Shown here: positions 8,338-16,509 of the stretch, one piece after another
How the letters are laid out: each line of letters starts with the position of its first letter
Numbering within the stretch: position 1 is the stretch's first letter
Assembly: GCA_028279945.1 (NCBI GenBank)
Contig: JANQMT010000210.1
Span: forward strand, 1-30,996
DNA: 30,996 nt
Reading direction: 5' to 3'
DNA from: JAKSCF01 sp028279945
Lineage (GTDB): Bacteria; Bacillota; Clostridia; Peptostreptococcales; JAAYPU01
Made by a program: the position numbers and the translations under genes
Notes under the pieces: generated by a model
Database searches by the model: none
What the model was told of the DNA's origin: nothing
What the model saw: the letters and a program-made list of their open reading frames with translations, nothing else

Positions 8338-9357
8338 CTAAAACCCATCACTTGATGGATTGATGCATCGGTCATTGTTTTCCTTGTATTTTTTCAGCTC
8401 CTTAATGAGCAGAGGGAGTACCTGAAATAAGTCTCCAACAATCCCAAAGTCGGCGAAATTAAATATTAATGCTTCGGGGTCTTGGTTAACAGCCACAACA
8501 TAGCCTGCTGTAGACATGCCTGCTGCATGCTGCATGGATCCAGATACACCAAATGCCAGATATAGCTTTGGCTTAACCCGTTTACCCGTTTGACCAATCA
8601 ATGCAGAACGAGAGATGTAACCCCCATCTACTGCAGCTCTTGATGCGCCGACAGAAGCACCTAATAAATCAGCTAACTCATAAAGTATCTCGAAGTTTTT
8701 TTTGCTTTTCATGCCGCCACCGCCGCATACAATAACTTCTGCTTCAGTTAAGACTTGGGCAGATTCTTTTTTTTGAGTGGCTGCTTTAAGGATATACATC
8801 AACTTTTCAATCTTTTTTGAGTGAACAAAATTGATTTGCGTGTTCATTTTTCTGATTAAATTTGTTTCTTCAAATGAATTTGCTCTTATGGTCACAAACA
8901 CTCTTTCTTCAGGCTGTATATATTCAAATATTTTTCCGCCATAAATAGGGCGAGTGAAGCGTAACAAACCATCTTTGATGGAGATATCGATGATATCGCT
9001 GACCATTTCAGAAGAGAATTGATGCGCAAGTCGAGGTGCTAAATCCTTACCAATGGCTGTATTACTAAAAAGGATGTATTGCTGATCTAATGTTTGGATA
9101 ACATCTGAAAAAAAAGGGCTTAATATTTCAGGATTATAATGATTAAGAGTATCGTCCATTGCAGAAAAAACTTGATGTACACCTAATTTGGAAAGTTCAT
9201 CATAAACATTTTGATTAATTTTTTCACCGTATATAAAGGCATTTATAGTAAATACATCTGTATGTGAAGATGCTAAACTGAAAAAACTTAAAATTTGCCT
9301 ACAAACTCTAATCACCCTATCGTTTCTATGCTCAATAAGAATTAAAACATTTTTCAT
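8338..9357 (-). CDS. etfA: Electron transfer flavoprotein alpha subunit
   Basis: This 339-residue protein is of normal EtfA length. The C-terminal FAD domain carries ASRAAVDGGYI, IGQTGKRVKPKLYLAFGVSGSMQHAAGM and the following VVAVNQDPEA, which together form the flavin-binding signature of the family. The N-terminal domain (about 1-190) is much less conserved. Together with EtfB it carries electrons between acyl-CoA dehydrogenase and other carriers; in clostridia EtfAB-Bcd couples crotonyl-CoA reduction to ferredoxin reduction. The gene follows etfB by 13 nt with AAGGAGG before its ATG. Here the pair is not in the bcd operon, so its partner could be Bcd (upstream) or another flavoprotein. The ORF extends almost to the activator site at 8284. 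Confidence 0.92.
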   Translation of the reverse strand: MKNVLILIEHRNDRVIRVCRQILSFFSLASSHTDVFTINAFIYGEKINQNVYDELSKLGVHQVFSAMDDTLNHYNPEILSPFFSDVIQTLDQQYILFSNTAIGKDLAPRLAHQFSSEMVSDIIDISIKDGLLRFTRPIYGGKIFEYIQPEERVFVTIRANSFEETNLIRKMNTQINFVHSKKIEKLMYILKAATQKKESAQVLTEAEVIVCGGGGMKSKKNFEILYELADLLGASVGASRAAVDGGYISRSALIGQTGKRVKPKLYLAFGVSGSMQHAAGMSTAGYVVAVNQDPEALIFNFADFGIVGDLFQVLPLLIKELKKYKENNDRCINPSSDGF

Positions 9358-9370
9358 AGTTTTTTCCTCC

Positions 9371-10126
9371 TTAAAGCAATTTAGCGCCTTTGAGTTCTTT
9401 GATTAACCGATGAACAGCTTTTTCCGGATCACTACCATCCACGATGATTTGGTGTTTCTTTTTTGGAGGTAAAGAATATGTGGGGGTACTTACATTGAAC
9501 TTAGTTTTATGAGCAGATGTGATGGTGTCAATTTTTTTATGTTTTACCTCTACAATATCGATGAGCTTTGGAAAACGTGGTTGGTTGATACCTTTCTGTA
9601 CGGCAATTATCGAAGGCAATTTTGTTTCAACAGTTTCAAGAAAAAGATCCCCTTCTCTTTCTGATATAACAGTATTTTGATCTAACTTAATTTCTAAATT
9701 GGTTACCAAAGTAACCAGTGGCATATTGAGTGCTTCACTCAAGCGGCCTGTAACCTGTGCATTATTGTAATCAGATGAAACCCAGCCGGCAAGGATAAGG
9801 TCAAAGTTTTGTTCTCTTAGAATGGCTTCTTTTAAAATATCACAGATTGAATGGTTTTCTTTTTCTGAGGTTACCATCAGTATTGCTCGATCACATCCCA
9901 TTGCAAGACCACTTCTTAAAATATAGGATGCTTCTCGTCGACCTGCAGATATCAATACAACTTCACCGCCAAACCTTTCCTTTATCCTTATAGCTTCTTC
10001 AATAGCGAACTCATCAAATGGATTGATGATATAAGTTTCGTCTAAAGAAACAACTTTTCCATCTTTAGTAATGTGCATGACTGCATCAGTTGTTATAGTT
10101 TCTTTGACAAGGACTAAAATTTTCAT
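9371..10126 (-). CDS. etfB: Electron transfer flavoprotein beta subunit
   Basis: This 251-residue protein has the EtfB N terminus MKILVLVKET and the typical INPFDEFAIEEAIRIKE segment. It pairs with the following etfA gene. The nucleotide-binding loop that reads roughly DGDTAQVGP in most EtfB proteins reads DYNNAQVTG here, so three or four of the residues that hold AMP or the second FAD are changed. That leaves the carrier function plausible but makes electron bifurcation uncertain. A 137-bp gap separates it from the carboxylate transporter upstream; no sigma-54 motif is visible in that gap, so transcription may come from read-through or an unrecognised promoter. Confidence 0.92.
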   Translation of the reverse strand: MKILVLVKETITTDAVMHITKDGKVVSLDETYIINPFDEFAIEEAIRIKERFGGEVVLISAGRREASYILRSGLAMGCDRAILMVTSEKENHSICDILKEAILREQNFDLILAGWVSSDYNNAQVTGRLSEALNMPLVTLVTNLEIKLDQNTVISEREGDLFLETVETKLPSIIAVQKGINQPRFPKLIDIVEVKHKKIDTITSAHKTKFNVSTPTYSLPPKKKHQIIVDGSDPEKAVHRLIKELKGAKLL

Positions 10127-10263
10127 ATCAATCAGGGACCTTTCGTTTTCAAAATGGATCCAATAGCATAGTTTTTTACAGGCTTTGAATATTAAGTGTT
10201 AGATTAAAGAGAAGGGACTTAGTATATTTGGTTTATGCTGTTAGTCTTTTTTATGTTTTATTT

Positions 10264-10809
10264 TTAAAGTCCTAAGGCATGTAAAAAAATTGGGACGGCA
10301 CATATACCTATTAACAGATTTAATATTCCCGCAAGCTTTGTATAGGCAGCACCTTTTTCATACCAAGCCGGAACCAGTACGATGAAGAGACAACATATAA
10401 ATAAAAGAACGGTGCCGAGGGGCCACATTTTACCTAATAAAATGGCTTTGTACAAAAAAACAGAGGAGATTAAAAACTGTACAATGAAAAAGTGAGCAAT
10501 CTGTTTTTTCTGTCCACCATTAAGTAAAAACACACCAATTAAGATCCAAAAGACGCCATAATCAATAAATATGGTTCCTAGATATATACTGAGTTCCGGA
10601 TTATTGGTCACATTGAAAAAGTACATTGCTATAGCGGTAAGGACTTGGCAGCAGCCGCCAAATAAAATAGCAATATATGCTAAAGATTTGTTAATATCTT
10701 TATGGCTGCCATCCTTTATACCTAAGCCTAATTGTTCTGCACCAAAACACCAAACAGTTACAATAAGGCCAAAAACTCCAATGGCTTCGGGGTTTACTGG
10801 ATTAAACAT
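10264..10809 (-). CDS. AceTr (GPR1/FUN34/SatP) family carboxylate transporter
   Basis: This 181-residue membrane protein has about six hydrophobic segments. The N terminus MFNPVNPEAIGVFGL corresponds to the NPAPLGL motif of the acetate/succinate transporter family. FGGCCQVLTAIAMYF and YGVFWILIGVFLL match the next two signatures of SatP. The longer frame opens at 10827, but a perfect GGAGG lies inside that extension (10818-10822), 8 nt before the ATG at 10809, so the shorter start is right. Members export or import short-chain acids with protons, so acetate, butyrate or the growth substrate are possible cargoes. The AmiS/UreI amide-channel family is similar in size but matches the motifs less well. 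Confidence 0.78.
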   Translation of the reverse strand: MFNPVNPEAIGVFGLIVTVWCFGAEQLGLGIKDGSHKDINKSLAYIAILFGGCCQVLTAIAMYFFNVTNNPELSIYLGTIFIDYGVFWILIGVFLLNGGQKKQIAHFFIVQFLISSVFLYKAILLGKMWPLGTVLLFICCLFIVLVPAWYEKGAAYTKLAGILNLLIGICAVPIFLHALGL

Positions 10810-10920
10810 TTTATACGCCTCCATCATTTAGAAGAAATTTTTTTTGATTTTTACTCTGCTTTGTGATAAATTGTTTTTAAGACTATAAGGAACACATACT
10901 AGAATATAATGTTTTTAAAA

Positions 10921-10955
10921 GACCCGCGTATTGGGAGAGATACGGGGGTCCTTTT
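10921..10955. terminator. Hairpin terminator between crt and the carboxylate transporter
   Basis: Arms gacccgcgtat (10921-10931) and atacgggggtc (10940-10950) pair with one mismatch. The plus strand continues CCTTTTTTTG and the minus strand TTTTAAAA, so it can act in both directions. It should end the bcd-crt message and separates it from the transporter-etfBA group. Confidence 0.72.
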
Positions 10956-10962
10956 TTTGTTT

Positions 10963-11748
10963 TTATTTACCCGTAAAGCTGGCTTTACGTTTTTCTATAA
11001 AGGCTGTCATGCCTTCTTGTTTATCTTCTGTTGCACATGTCGTACCGAATAAGGCGCCTTCATATTTAGATCCAGTATCCAAATCTGTTTCTAAACCAAT
11101 ATTAACGGCTTCTTTGCATAGACTAACAGCATAAGGTGCATTCTTTAAAATTCTACCGGCCATTTTTTCAGCTTCATTCATCAGCTCTTCTTTTGGAACA
11201 ACCTTATTGACCAAGCCAATTCTATAAGCTTCTTGTGCATTAAACATATCTCCGGTGAATAGGATTTCTTTTGCAATGCCTTTTCCAACAAGTCTTGGTA
11301 ATCTTTGAGTGCCGGCAAATCCCGGGATAATGCCCAGAGCAACTTCAGGCTGGCCAAACTTGGCTTTTTCTGAAGCAATTCGAATATCACAAGCCATTGC
11401 TAATTCACAGCCGCCGCCTAAAGCAAAACCATGGATAGCAGCGATGACAGGTTGCGGGAGGTTTTCAATTTTGTTAAGAGCACTTTGTCCTACGGCTCCC
11501 CAAGCTTTACCTTCGGGGCTGGACATTGGAAGCATGTATGCGATATCTGCTCCGGCAACAAATGCTTTTTCTCCACTGCCTGTAATAATAACGACCTTAA
11601 TAGATGAATCTTCAGCAATTTTATCAAGCAATGGGCTTAATTCATTAAAAACATCTATATTTAAGGCGTTAAGTGCTTTCGGACGATTAATGGTGATAAT
11701 GCCGATACTATCTTTTTGTTCGAATAAAATATTCTTGTATTCTGACAC
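10963..11748 (-). CDS. crt: 3-hydroxybutyryl-CoA dehydratase (crotonase)
   Basis: This 261-residue enoyl-CoA hydratase superfamily protein interconverts 3-hydroxybutyryl-CoA and crotonyl-CoA. It shows the oxyanion-hole motifs AGADIAYM and IHGFALGGGCELAMACD. The two catalytic Glu residues stand in GGGCELAMACD and FGQPEVALGIIPG. The C terminus ends with the usual FIEKRKASFTGK. It is the last gene of the bcd operon, 16 nt after hbd, and a terminator follows within 15 nt of the stop codon. The length and motifs fit the short-chain clostridial crotonase; other members of the superfamily are less likely given the neighbours. Confidence 0.93.
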   Translation of the reverse strand: MSEYKNILFEQKDSIGIITINRPKALNALNIDVFNELSPLLDKIAEDSSIKVVIITGSGEKAFVAGADIAYMLPMSSPEGKAWGAVGQSALNKIENLPQPVIAAIHGFALGGGCELAMACDIRIASEKAKFGQPEVALGIIPGFAGTQRLPRLVGKGIAKEILFTGDMFNAQEAYRIGLVNKVVPKEELMNEAEKMAGRILKNAPYAVSLCKEAVNIGLETDLDTGSKYEGALFGTTCATEDKQEGMTAFIEKRKASFTGK

Positions 11749-11764
11749 TTAAATCATCCTTTCA

Positions 11765-12625
11765 TTATTTATAATCGTTGTAGAAACCTCTACCGGCTTT
11801 TTTGCCTAACCAGCCGGCTTCAACATACTTTTTAAGTAGTGGGCAAGGGCGGTACTTAGGATCTGCAAATTCTTTATAAAGGACTTCCATTACATACAAA
11901 ATTGTATCAAGACCTATAGCGTCAACAAGACGGATAGGACCTATTGGATGATTAAAGCCTAACATTGCTACATCATCAATGGTCTTAGGATCTGCAACGC
12001 CTTCATATAAAGTATAAATGGCCTCGTTCATCATAGGAACCATGATTCTATTTCCTACGAATCCTGGGAAATCGCTTACAGGAACAGGGCTTTTACCTAT
12101 ACGAGAAGTAAGTGCTATAATGCTTTCCATTGTTTCTTCACTTGTTGCTAAGCTCTTAACAATTTCAACCAGTTTCATGATAAACACAGGGCTGAAAAAG
12201 TGCATGCCCACCATTTTTTCCGGGCGGTTAGTGATTGCGCCAAGCGCGGTAACGGAAAGAGAAGAAGTATTGGTAGCAAAAATCGTTTTTTCAGGGCACA
12301 ATTCATCCCACTTTTGGAATAATTCCATTTTTAATGCCATGTTTTCTGCCACTGCTTCGATGGCAACATCTACATCGCTTTCTTCTTTAGTAAACTCGAT
12401 AAGCCCGCCATCAATTCTGGACAAAATATCTGCTTTATCGTCTTCGGTCATCTTGCCTTTTTTAATCATTCTGTCGCAATTCTTTGTGATACTTTTTATA
12501 CCGCGTTCTACAGATTCAACTCTTCTTCCGCGAAGTAAAACTTCAACACCTGCTGCAGCCATAACGTGAGCAATCCCGCTTCCCATTTGTCCCGGGCCAT
12601 AGATTAAAACTTTTTTGATTTCCAT
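11765..12625 (-). CDS. hbd: 3-hydroxybutyryl-CoA dehydrogenase
   Basis: This 286-residue protein reduces acetoacetyl-CoA to (S)-3-hydroxybutyryl-CoA. The N-terminal dinucleotide-binding fold carries GPGQMGSGIAHVMAAAG. The catalytic region MHFFSPVFIMKLVEIV holds the active-site His, and the C-terminal dimerisation domain begins at DFPGFVGNRIMVPMMNEA. Where many Hbd proteins have Asp at the end of the second strand, this one reads LLRGRRVESVERG, with Arg residues at the spot that contacts the adenosine ribose; preference for NADPH is possible but not shown. A 104-bp gap with a long hairpin separates it from fabD upstream. Confidence 0.93.
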   Translation of the reverse strand: MEIKKVLIYGPGQMGSGIAHVMAAAGVEVLLRGRRVESVERGIKSITKNCDRMIKKGKMTEDDKADILSRIDGGLIEFTKEESDVDVAIEAVAENMALKMELFQKWDELCPEKTIFATNTSSLSVTALGAITNRPEKMVGMHFFSPVFIMKLVEIVKSLATSEETMESIIALTSRIGKSPVPVSDFPGFVGNRIMVPMMNEAIYTLYEGVADPKTIDDVAMLGFNHPIGPIRLVDAIGLDTILYVMEVLYKEFADPKYRPCPLLKKYVEAGWLGKKAGRGFYNDYK

Positions 12626-12649
12626 AATGTTTTTTCCTTTCTTTATTTA

Positions 12650-12719
12650 ATCCCGAATTATTAACGAAAATTGCTAAAATGTACAAGTATTTTAGAATTT
12701 ATCGTGAATAATTTGGGAT
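12650..12719 (-). repeat. Nested intercistronic hairpin between fabD and hbd
   Basis: An outer inverted repeat (atcccgaattatt 12650-12662, aataatttgggat 12707-12719, 12 of 13 Watson-Crick with one G-U) encloses an inner one (ctaaaat 12674-12680, attttag 12689-12695). There is no T-run, so it is not a simple terminator. It may protect or process the message. Confidence 0.55.
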
Positions 12720-12729
12720 ATTTTTTATT

Positions 12730-13692
12730 CTAAGCATAAGCCTTGTCTAAAATTCTTAATGCATCATTAAGTGTTTTTAAATCTTCAACATTGTAGCAAC
12801 AAACGTTCTTACCTTTTTTCTCGGCACACCTTCTGTTAAGACTGGTCAGCATATTTTTAGGGCCAATTTCTATAAAGGTATCCACGCCTTTATCCAACAT
12901 TGAATTAATGGAATCTTCCCACATAACGGGCTTGAATACATGCTGGCGTAATAATTCTCTGAGATCTTCATCCTCTTTAAAATAGTCGCCGGTTACATTA
13001 TCTACATATTCAATCTGTGGATTAATAACTTCTATATGTTCAAGCTCCTTATGTAGCTTGTTACCAGCCTCCAAAAGAAGCATAGTGTGGAATGGCCCGC
13101 TTACAGATAAGAAATTAGCTGCAGCTGCGCCTCTTTCTAAAGCTAATTGTGCTGCCATTTCAACGGGCTTGTTGTAGCCTGCAACAATAATTTGACCGGG
13201 ACAATTGAAATTAGAAGGTTCAATATGTCCAAGTGATTTACATTCCTCTACAATTTTAAATATTTCTTCACGCTCTAATCCTAAAATAGCTACCATTTTT
13301 CCTTTTCCGATAGGAACAGCATTTTGCATATACAAGCCTCTTTTTTTAACAAGCTTTACGGTATCCTCAAACTTCAGTGCACCACCATATACCAATGCTG
13401 AATATTCCCCTAGACTAAAGCCGGCAGTTACATCTCCTTCTAAGCCATACTTTTTTCTAAGAACATTGAGTATAGCTATAGAAGTAGTGTGTATCGTCGG
13501 TTGTGAATTCTCGGTTTTGACCAGCTCGCTGTCCGGACCTTCAAAACATAACTTTTTAATATCTACACCTGTAATATCGTTTGCCATTTCATATATTTCG
13601 GCAGCTTCTTTAAATTCTCTTGCGATTTCTTTCCCCATTCCTGAATAATGAGTACCTTGACCAGGAAAAACAAAAGCAGTATTTTTTAGCAT
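12730..13692 (-). CDS. fabD: ACP S-malonyltransferase (FabD family)
   Basis: This 320-residue protein belongs to the malonyl-CoA:ACP transacylases. It shows FPGQGTHYSGMGKE, the nucleophile motif GFSLGEYSAL with S93, R118 in KKRGLYMQ, and H202 in SGPFHTMLL. The residue before the Ser is Phe where Escherichia coli FabD has His; the rest of the catalytic set is intact. I prefer the ATG at 13692 because GAGGGAG directly abuts the ATG at 13698 but lies 6 nt from the second one. Fatty-acid synthesis genes do not normally sit between ctfB and hbd, so either this cluster handles malonyl thioesters or the gene was inserted into the operon. No ACP or ketosynthase gene is present in the window. Confidence 0.9.
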   Translation of the reverse strand: MLKNTAFVFPGQGTHYSGMGKEIAREFKEAAEIYEMANDITGVDIKKLCFEGPDSELVKTENSQPTIHTTSIAILNVLRKKYGLEGDVTAGFSLGEYSALVYGGALKFEDTVKLVKKRGLYMQNAVPIGKGKMVAILGLEREEIFKIVEECKSLGHIEPSNFNCPGQIIVAGYNKPVEMAAQLALERGAAAANFLSVSGPFHTMLLLEAGNKLHKELEHIEVINPQIEYVDNVTGDYFKEDEDLRELLRQHVFKPVMWEDSINSMLDKGVDTFIEIGPKNMLTSLNRRCAEKKGKNVCCYNVEDLKTLNDALRILDKAYA

Positions 13693-13717
13693 TGTCATCT
13701 CCCTCTTTACATTATTT

Positions 13718-14371
13718 TTAGATTTGCATTGTCGAAATATTTGGATCCAAAATCAAGTCGGCTTCTGTAGCTGCTAAGACTTGCTCAATCGTAACGCCAG
13801 GTGCAACTTCTTTTAATACGAGTCCTTCTGGGGTCACGTCAATGACTGCTAAGTCGGTAACAATTAGATCTACGCACTCAAGACCGGTTAAAGGCATGTC
13901 GCATTTTTTTACTATTTTCGAAACACCTTTTGAAGTATGTTCCATAGCAATAATAACGCGCTTTGCGCCGGAAACTAAATCCATACCGCCGCCAACGCCT
14001 ACTGTTTTCTTGCCTGGGACTTTCCAATTGGCTAGGTTGCCTTTTTGGTCAACCTGCAGTCCGCCTAATACAGTAGCATCCAGGTGGCCGCCTCTGATAA
14101 TGCCAAACGATACGGCACTGTCAAAAAATACGCCGCCGGGCAAGATAGAAACATACTGGTCACTTGCATTGATAAGCTCTTTATCAATGTTAGCTTCTTC
14201 TGTTTGAATAGGTCCGGCGTGGGTAAAGCCATTCTCAGAATGTAAATATACATGGATGGCTTCGGGAATATAGTTGCCTACTAGAGTAGGAATACCTATA
14301 CCAAGATTTACAAAGTCACCGTCATTAAATTCTTGAGCGATTCGTTTTGCAATGAGTTCTTTTTTATTCAT
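13718..14371 (-). CDS. ctfB: 3-oxoacid/butyrate-acetoacetate CoA-transferase, beta subunit
   Basis: This 217-residue protein is the catalytic subunit of a two-gene family I CoA-transferase. The catalytic Glu is E46 in LHSENGFTHAGP, followed by GGVFFDSAVSFGIIRGGHLDATVLGGLQVD and VPGKKTVGVGGGMDLV segments typical of AtoA/CtfB. It begins 11 nt after ctfA. The reaction transfers CoA between acetyl- or butyryl-CoA and acetoacetate or a related acid. In this operon it could start acetoacetate use or recover butyryl-CoA as butyrate. The symbol reflects family; the exact acid is not determined. Confidence 0.88.
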   Translation of the reverse strand: MNKKELIAKRIAQEFNDGDFVNLGIGIPTLVGNYIPEAIHVYLHSENGFTHAGPIQTEEANIDKELINASDQYVSILPGGVFFDSAVSFGIIRGGHLDATVLGGLQVDQKGNLANWKVPGKKTVGVGGGMDLVSGAKRVIIAMEHTSKGVSKIVKKCDMPLTGLECVDLIVTDLAVIDVTPEGLVLKEVAPGVTIEQVLAATEADLILDPNISTMQI

Positions 14372-14382
14372 TTTCTTCCCCC

Positions 14383-15030
14383 CTAACCTTGAACAATATA
14401 ATTTACAAATATTCCGGGAGCCATAACTTCATCAGGATCAATTTCACCTGTTTCAACAATCTCATCTGCTTGAACAATGGTGATATCTGCAGCGGCAGCC
14501 ATTAAAGGGTTTGTATTTCTAGCAGCCTTACGGAAAATTAGATTTCCGGATTTATCTGCTTTAGCAGCTTTAATCAATGCGATGTCAGCCGTAAGTGGTA
14601 GTTCTAAAAGATAATCTTTGCCATTTACCGTGATGCGTTGCTTGCCTTCCTCGAATTCTGTACCTACACCTGTAGGAGTTAAAAAACCGCCTATTCCAAA
14701 GCCTCCGGCACGTATTCTCTCGGCAAGGGTTCCTTGTGGTACAAATTCTATTTCTAAGTCTCCAGCCTCATACTGCTCAGAAGTAGCAGGGTTTCTACCA
14801 ATATAGGATACGATTACTTTTTTAAACTGGCGGCTGTTAACCAGCTTGCCTACACCTCTGTCTACTAAGGCTGTAGAAATGGAGATGCCTGTTAAATTGT
14901 TTGTACCTTTTTCTACTAAGGCATCCAATAATAATTCCGGTGCACCGATCCCCCAAAACCCGGAAACCATAACAGACATATCTTCTTTCACCAAATCGAC
15001 TGCTTCTTGAATCGATATGACTTTTGCCAT
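14383..15030 (-). CDS. ctfA: 3-oxoacid/butyrate-acetoacetate CoA-transferase, alpha subunit
   Basis: This 215-residue protein is the partner of ctfB. It has the N-terminal VMVSGFWGIGAPELLLDALVEKG segment, SYIGRNPATSEQYEAGDLEIEFVPQGTLAERIRAGGFGIGGFLTP (read as separate short motifs along residues 80-125) and the C-terminal GEIDPDEVMAPGIFVNYIV expected for AtoD/CtfA. GAGGAAT precedes the ATG. The leader between bcd and this gene holds an 11-bp perfect hairpin that may modulate stability or translation of the downstream genes. Confidence 0.88.
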   Translation of the reverse strand: MAKVISIQEAVDLVKEDMSVMVSGFWGIGAPELLLDALVEKGTNNLTGISISTALVDRGVGKLVNSRQFKKVIVSYIGRNPATSEQYEAGDLEIEFVPQGTLAERIRAGGFGIGGFLTPTGVGTEFEEGKQRITVNGKDYLLELPLTADIALIKAAKADKSGNLIFRKAARNTNPLMAAAADITIVQADEIVETGEIDPDEVMAPGIFVNYIVQG

Positions 15031-15052
15031 AATTATTCCTCCTAATTATAGT

Positions 15053-15090
15053 TTCAGCGGTCTTTTCATAAACCAAAGCAGACCGCTGAA
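15053..15090 (-). repeat. Perfect 11-bp hairpin between bcd and ctfA
   Basis: The arms ttcagcggtct (15053-15063) and agaccgctgaa (15080-15090) are perfect complements around a 16-nt loop. No T-run follows on the minus strand, so read-through into ctfA is expected. It may set the ratio of bcd to downstream transcripts. Confidence 0.6.
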
Positions 15091-15116
15091 GGATTTTAAA
15101 AGTGGTAGCTATTTGT

Positions 15117-16265
15117 TTATCTTGCGATGTAACCTGAAATAACTAGCTTTTGAATTTCATTGGTTCCTTCATATATTTGTGTGATTTTAGCATCGCGCAT
15201 CATTCTCTCAAGAGGATGATCTCTCAAGAATCCTGCGCCTCCCATGATTTGAACAGCGTCTGTTGTAACTTCCATAGCTGTATCTGTAGCAAATAATTTA
15301 GCCATTGCAGCTTCCTTACCGAAGGATAATCCTTGGTCTTTGGTCCATGCCGCCTTAAGTGTCAATGCTTTTGCTGCTTCAATCTTTGTATGCATTTCGG
15401 CCAATTTAAATGCAATAACTTGTTGCTTAATGATTGGTTTTCCAAATTGAACACGTTCTTTTGCGTAATTCAATGCATACTCATATGCACCTTCTGCAAT
15501 ACCAACACCTTGAGCAGCTATACCAATTCTTCCACCGTCAAGTGTTTTCATAGCAATCTTAAAGCCGTCGCCTTCTTTACCTAACAAGTTTTCTTTAGGA
15601 ACTCTGCAGTTTTCCATTTCGATGACACGTTGAACAGTAGAGCGGATACCCATTTTCTTTTCTTGTTTAGTATGGTTGAATCCAGGAGTATCTGTTTCGA
15701 CGATAAATGCACTTAACCCTTTAACGCCTTTGGTTTTATCTGTCATTGCAAATATAACGGTCCAATCATTGAAGCCGGAATTTGTAATGAAGCATTTGGT
15801 TCCATTCAGCACATAATGATCTCCATCCAATACGGCAGTAGTTTGAGCTGCTCCGGAGTCACTTCCGGCATCCGGTTCAGTTAATCCAAATGCGCCAAGG
15901 CTTTTACCTTCAAACATAGGGACAGAATATTTTCTCCTTTGCTCTTCCGTACCGAAAGCAAAGATGGGATATCCTGCCAATGATACTTGAACAGAGTATG
16001 AACAACCAAGAGAACCATCTACTTTGTTAAGCTCGATAGATGCCAATGCATAAGCTATTTGGCCCAATCCTGCTCCACCATACTCTTTTGGATATGGAAG
16101 CCCCCAAAAGCCTAACTTGCCTAATTTCTTCATGATTTCAAAAGCGGGTGCATATTCTTCTCCTTCGTCTCTTTCGGTAGCCCCAGGTGCGATTTCCTTT
16201 TCGGCAAACTCCTTCATTACCTGTCTAATTCTTTCTTGCTCCTCGGTAAACGTTAAATTATACAT
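15117..16265 (-). CDS. bcd: Short-chain acyl-CoA (butyryl-CoA) dehydrogenase
   Basis: This 382-residue FAD enzyme reduces crotonyl-CoA to butyryl-CoA (or the reverse). It shows AFGLTEPDAGSD for FAD and substrate contact, CFITNSGFNDWTVIFAMTD, the RVQFGKPI segment and QIMGGAGFLRDHPLERMMRDAK. The catalytic base is E366 in QIYEGTNEIQ, the position used by short-chain enzymes. AAGGAGG lies just upstream of its ATG. It is the first gene after a sigma-54 promoter and heads bcd-ctfA-ctfB-fabD-hbd-crt. The usual neighbours etfBA lie in a different transcript 5 kb away. Confidence 0.94.
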   Translation of the reverse strand: MYNLTFTEEQERIRQVMKEFAEKEIAPGATERDEGEEYAPAFEIMKKLGKLGFWGLPYPKEYGGAGLGQIAYALASIELNKVDGSLGCSYSVQVSLAGYPIFAFGTEEQRRKYSVPMFEGKSLGAFGLTEPDAGSDSGAAQTTAVLDGDHYVLNGTKCFITNSGFNDWTVIFAMTDKTKGVKGLSAFIVETDTPGFNHTKQEKKMGIRSTVQRVIEMENCRVPKENLLGKEGDGFKIAMKTLDGGRIGIAAQGVGIAEGAYEYALNYAKERVQFGKPIIKQQVIAFKLAEMHTKIEAAKALTLKAAWTKDQGLSFGKEAAMAKLFATDTAMEVTTDAVQIMGGAGFLRDHPLERMMRDAKITQIYEGTNEIQKLVISGYIAR

Positions 16266-16332
16266 TTAGAAAAACCTCCTTATTATTTTGAAATAAAAAT
16301 ATTTTCGAATCAATGTTCTTGACAAGTAAACA

Positions 16333-16348
16333 AGCAACTATGATGCCA
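16333..16348 (-). promoter_or_regulatory. Sigma-54 (-24/-12) promoter for the bcd operon
   Basis: The minus strand reads TGGCAT-CATAG-TTGCT, one base off the TGGCAC-N5-TTGCW consensus and with exact spacing. The predicted start near 16323 leaves a leader of about 58 nt before bcd. The -24 hexamer is identical to that at 8167-8172, and two activator-site palindromes lie upstream. Confidence 0.85.
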
Positions 16349-16420
16349 ATTGCTAAGATCAAGTAATTTCAATGGCTTTGAGAAAATATAAATACTAAGA
16401 TGCAGGGATATAAAGAATAA

Positions 16421-16440
16421 CCGATGTAATTTTACATCGG
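16421..16440. promoter_or_regulatory. Upstream activator site A (best match)
   Basis: ccgatgtaattttacatcgg has two perfect 9-bp arms around TT and contains the shared core GATGTA-N4-TACATC. It is centred about 108 bp upstream of the predicted bcd start, a normal distance for sigma-54 activators. It is also the nearer site to the macrodomain gene on the opposite strand. Confidence 0.75.
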
Positions 16441-16509
16441 ATAAAGGGAAGCGGGACCAACACCATATATTTTTAAGGAAAAATTAGGTGATGCAATAAT
16501 GCGCAGTAC

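Noticed and set aside
11181..11390. 69-codon ORF on the minus strand within crt
   Set aside because: It is a different frame of the crotonase gene without a ribosome site or recognisable motif.
14837..15076. 79-codon ORF overlapping the start of ctfA
   Set aside because: It is a frame-shifted reading of ctfA and its hairpin leader.
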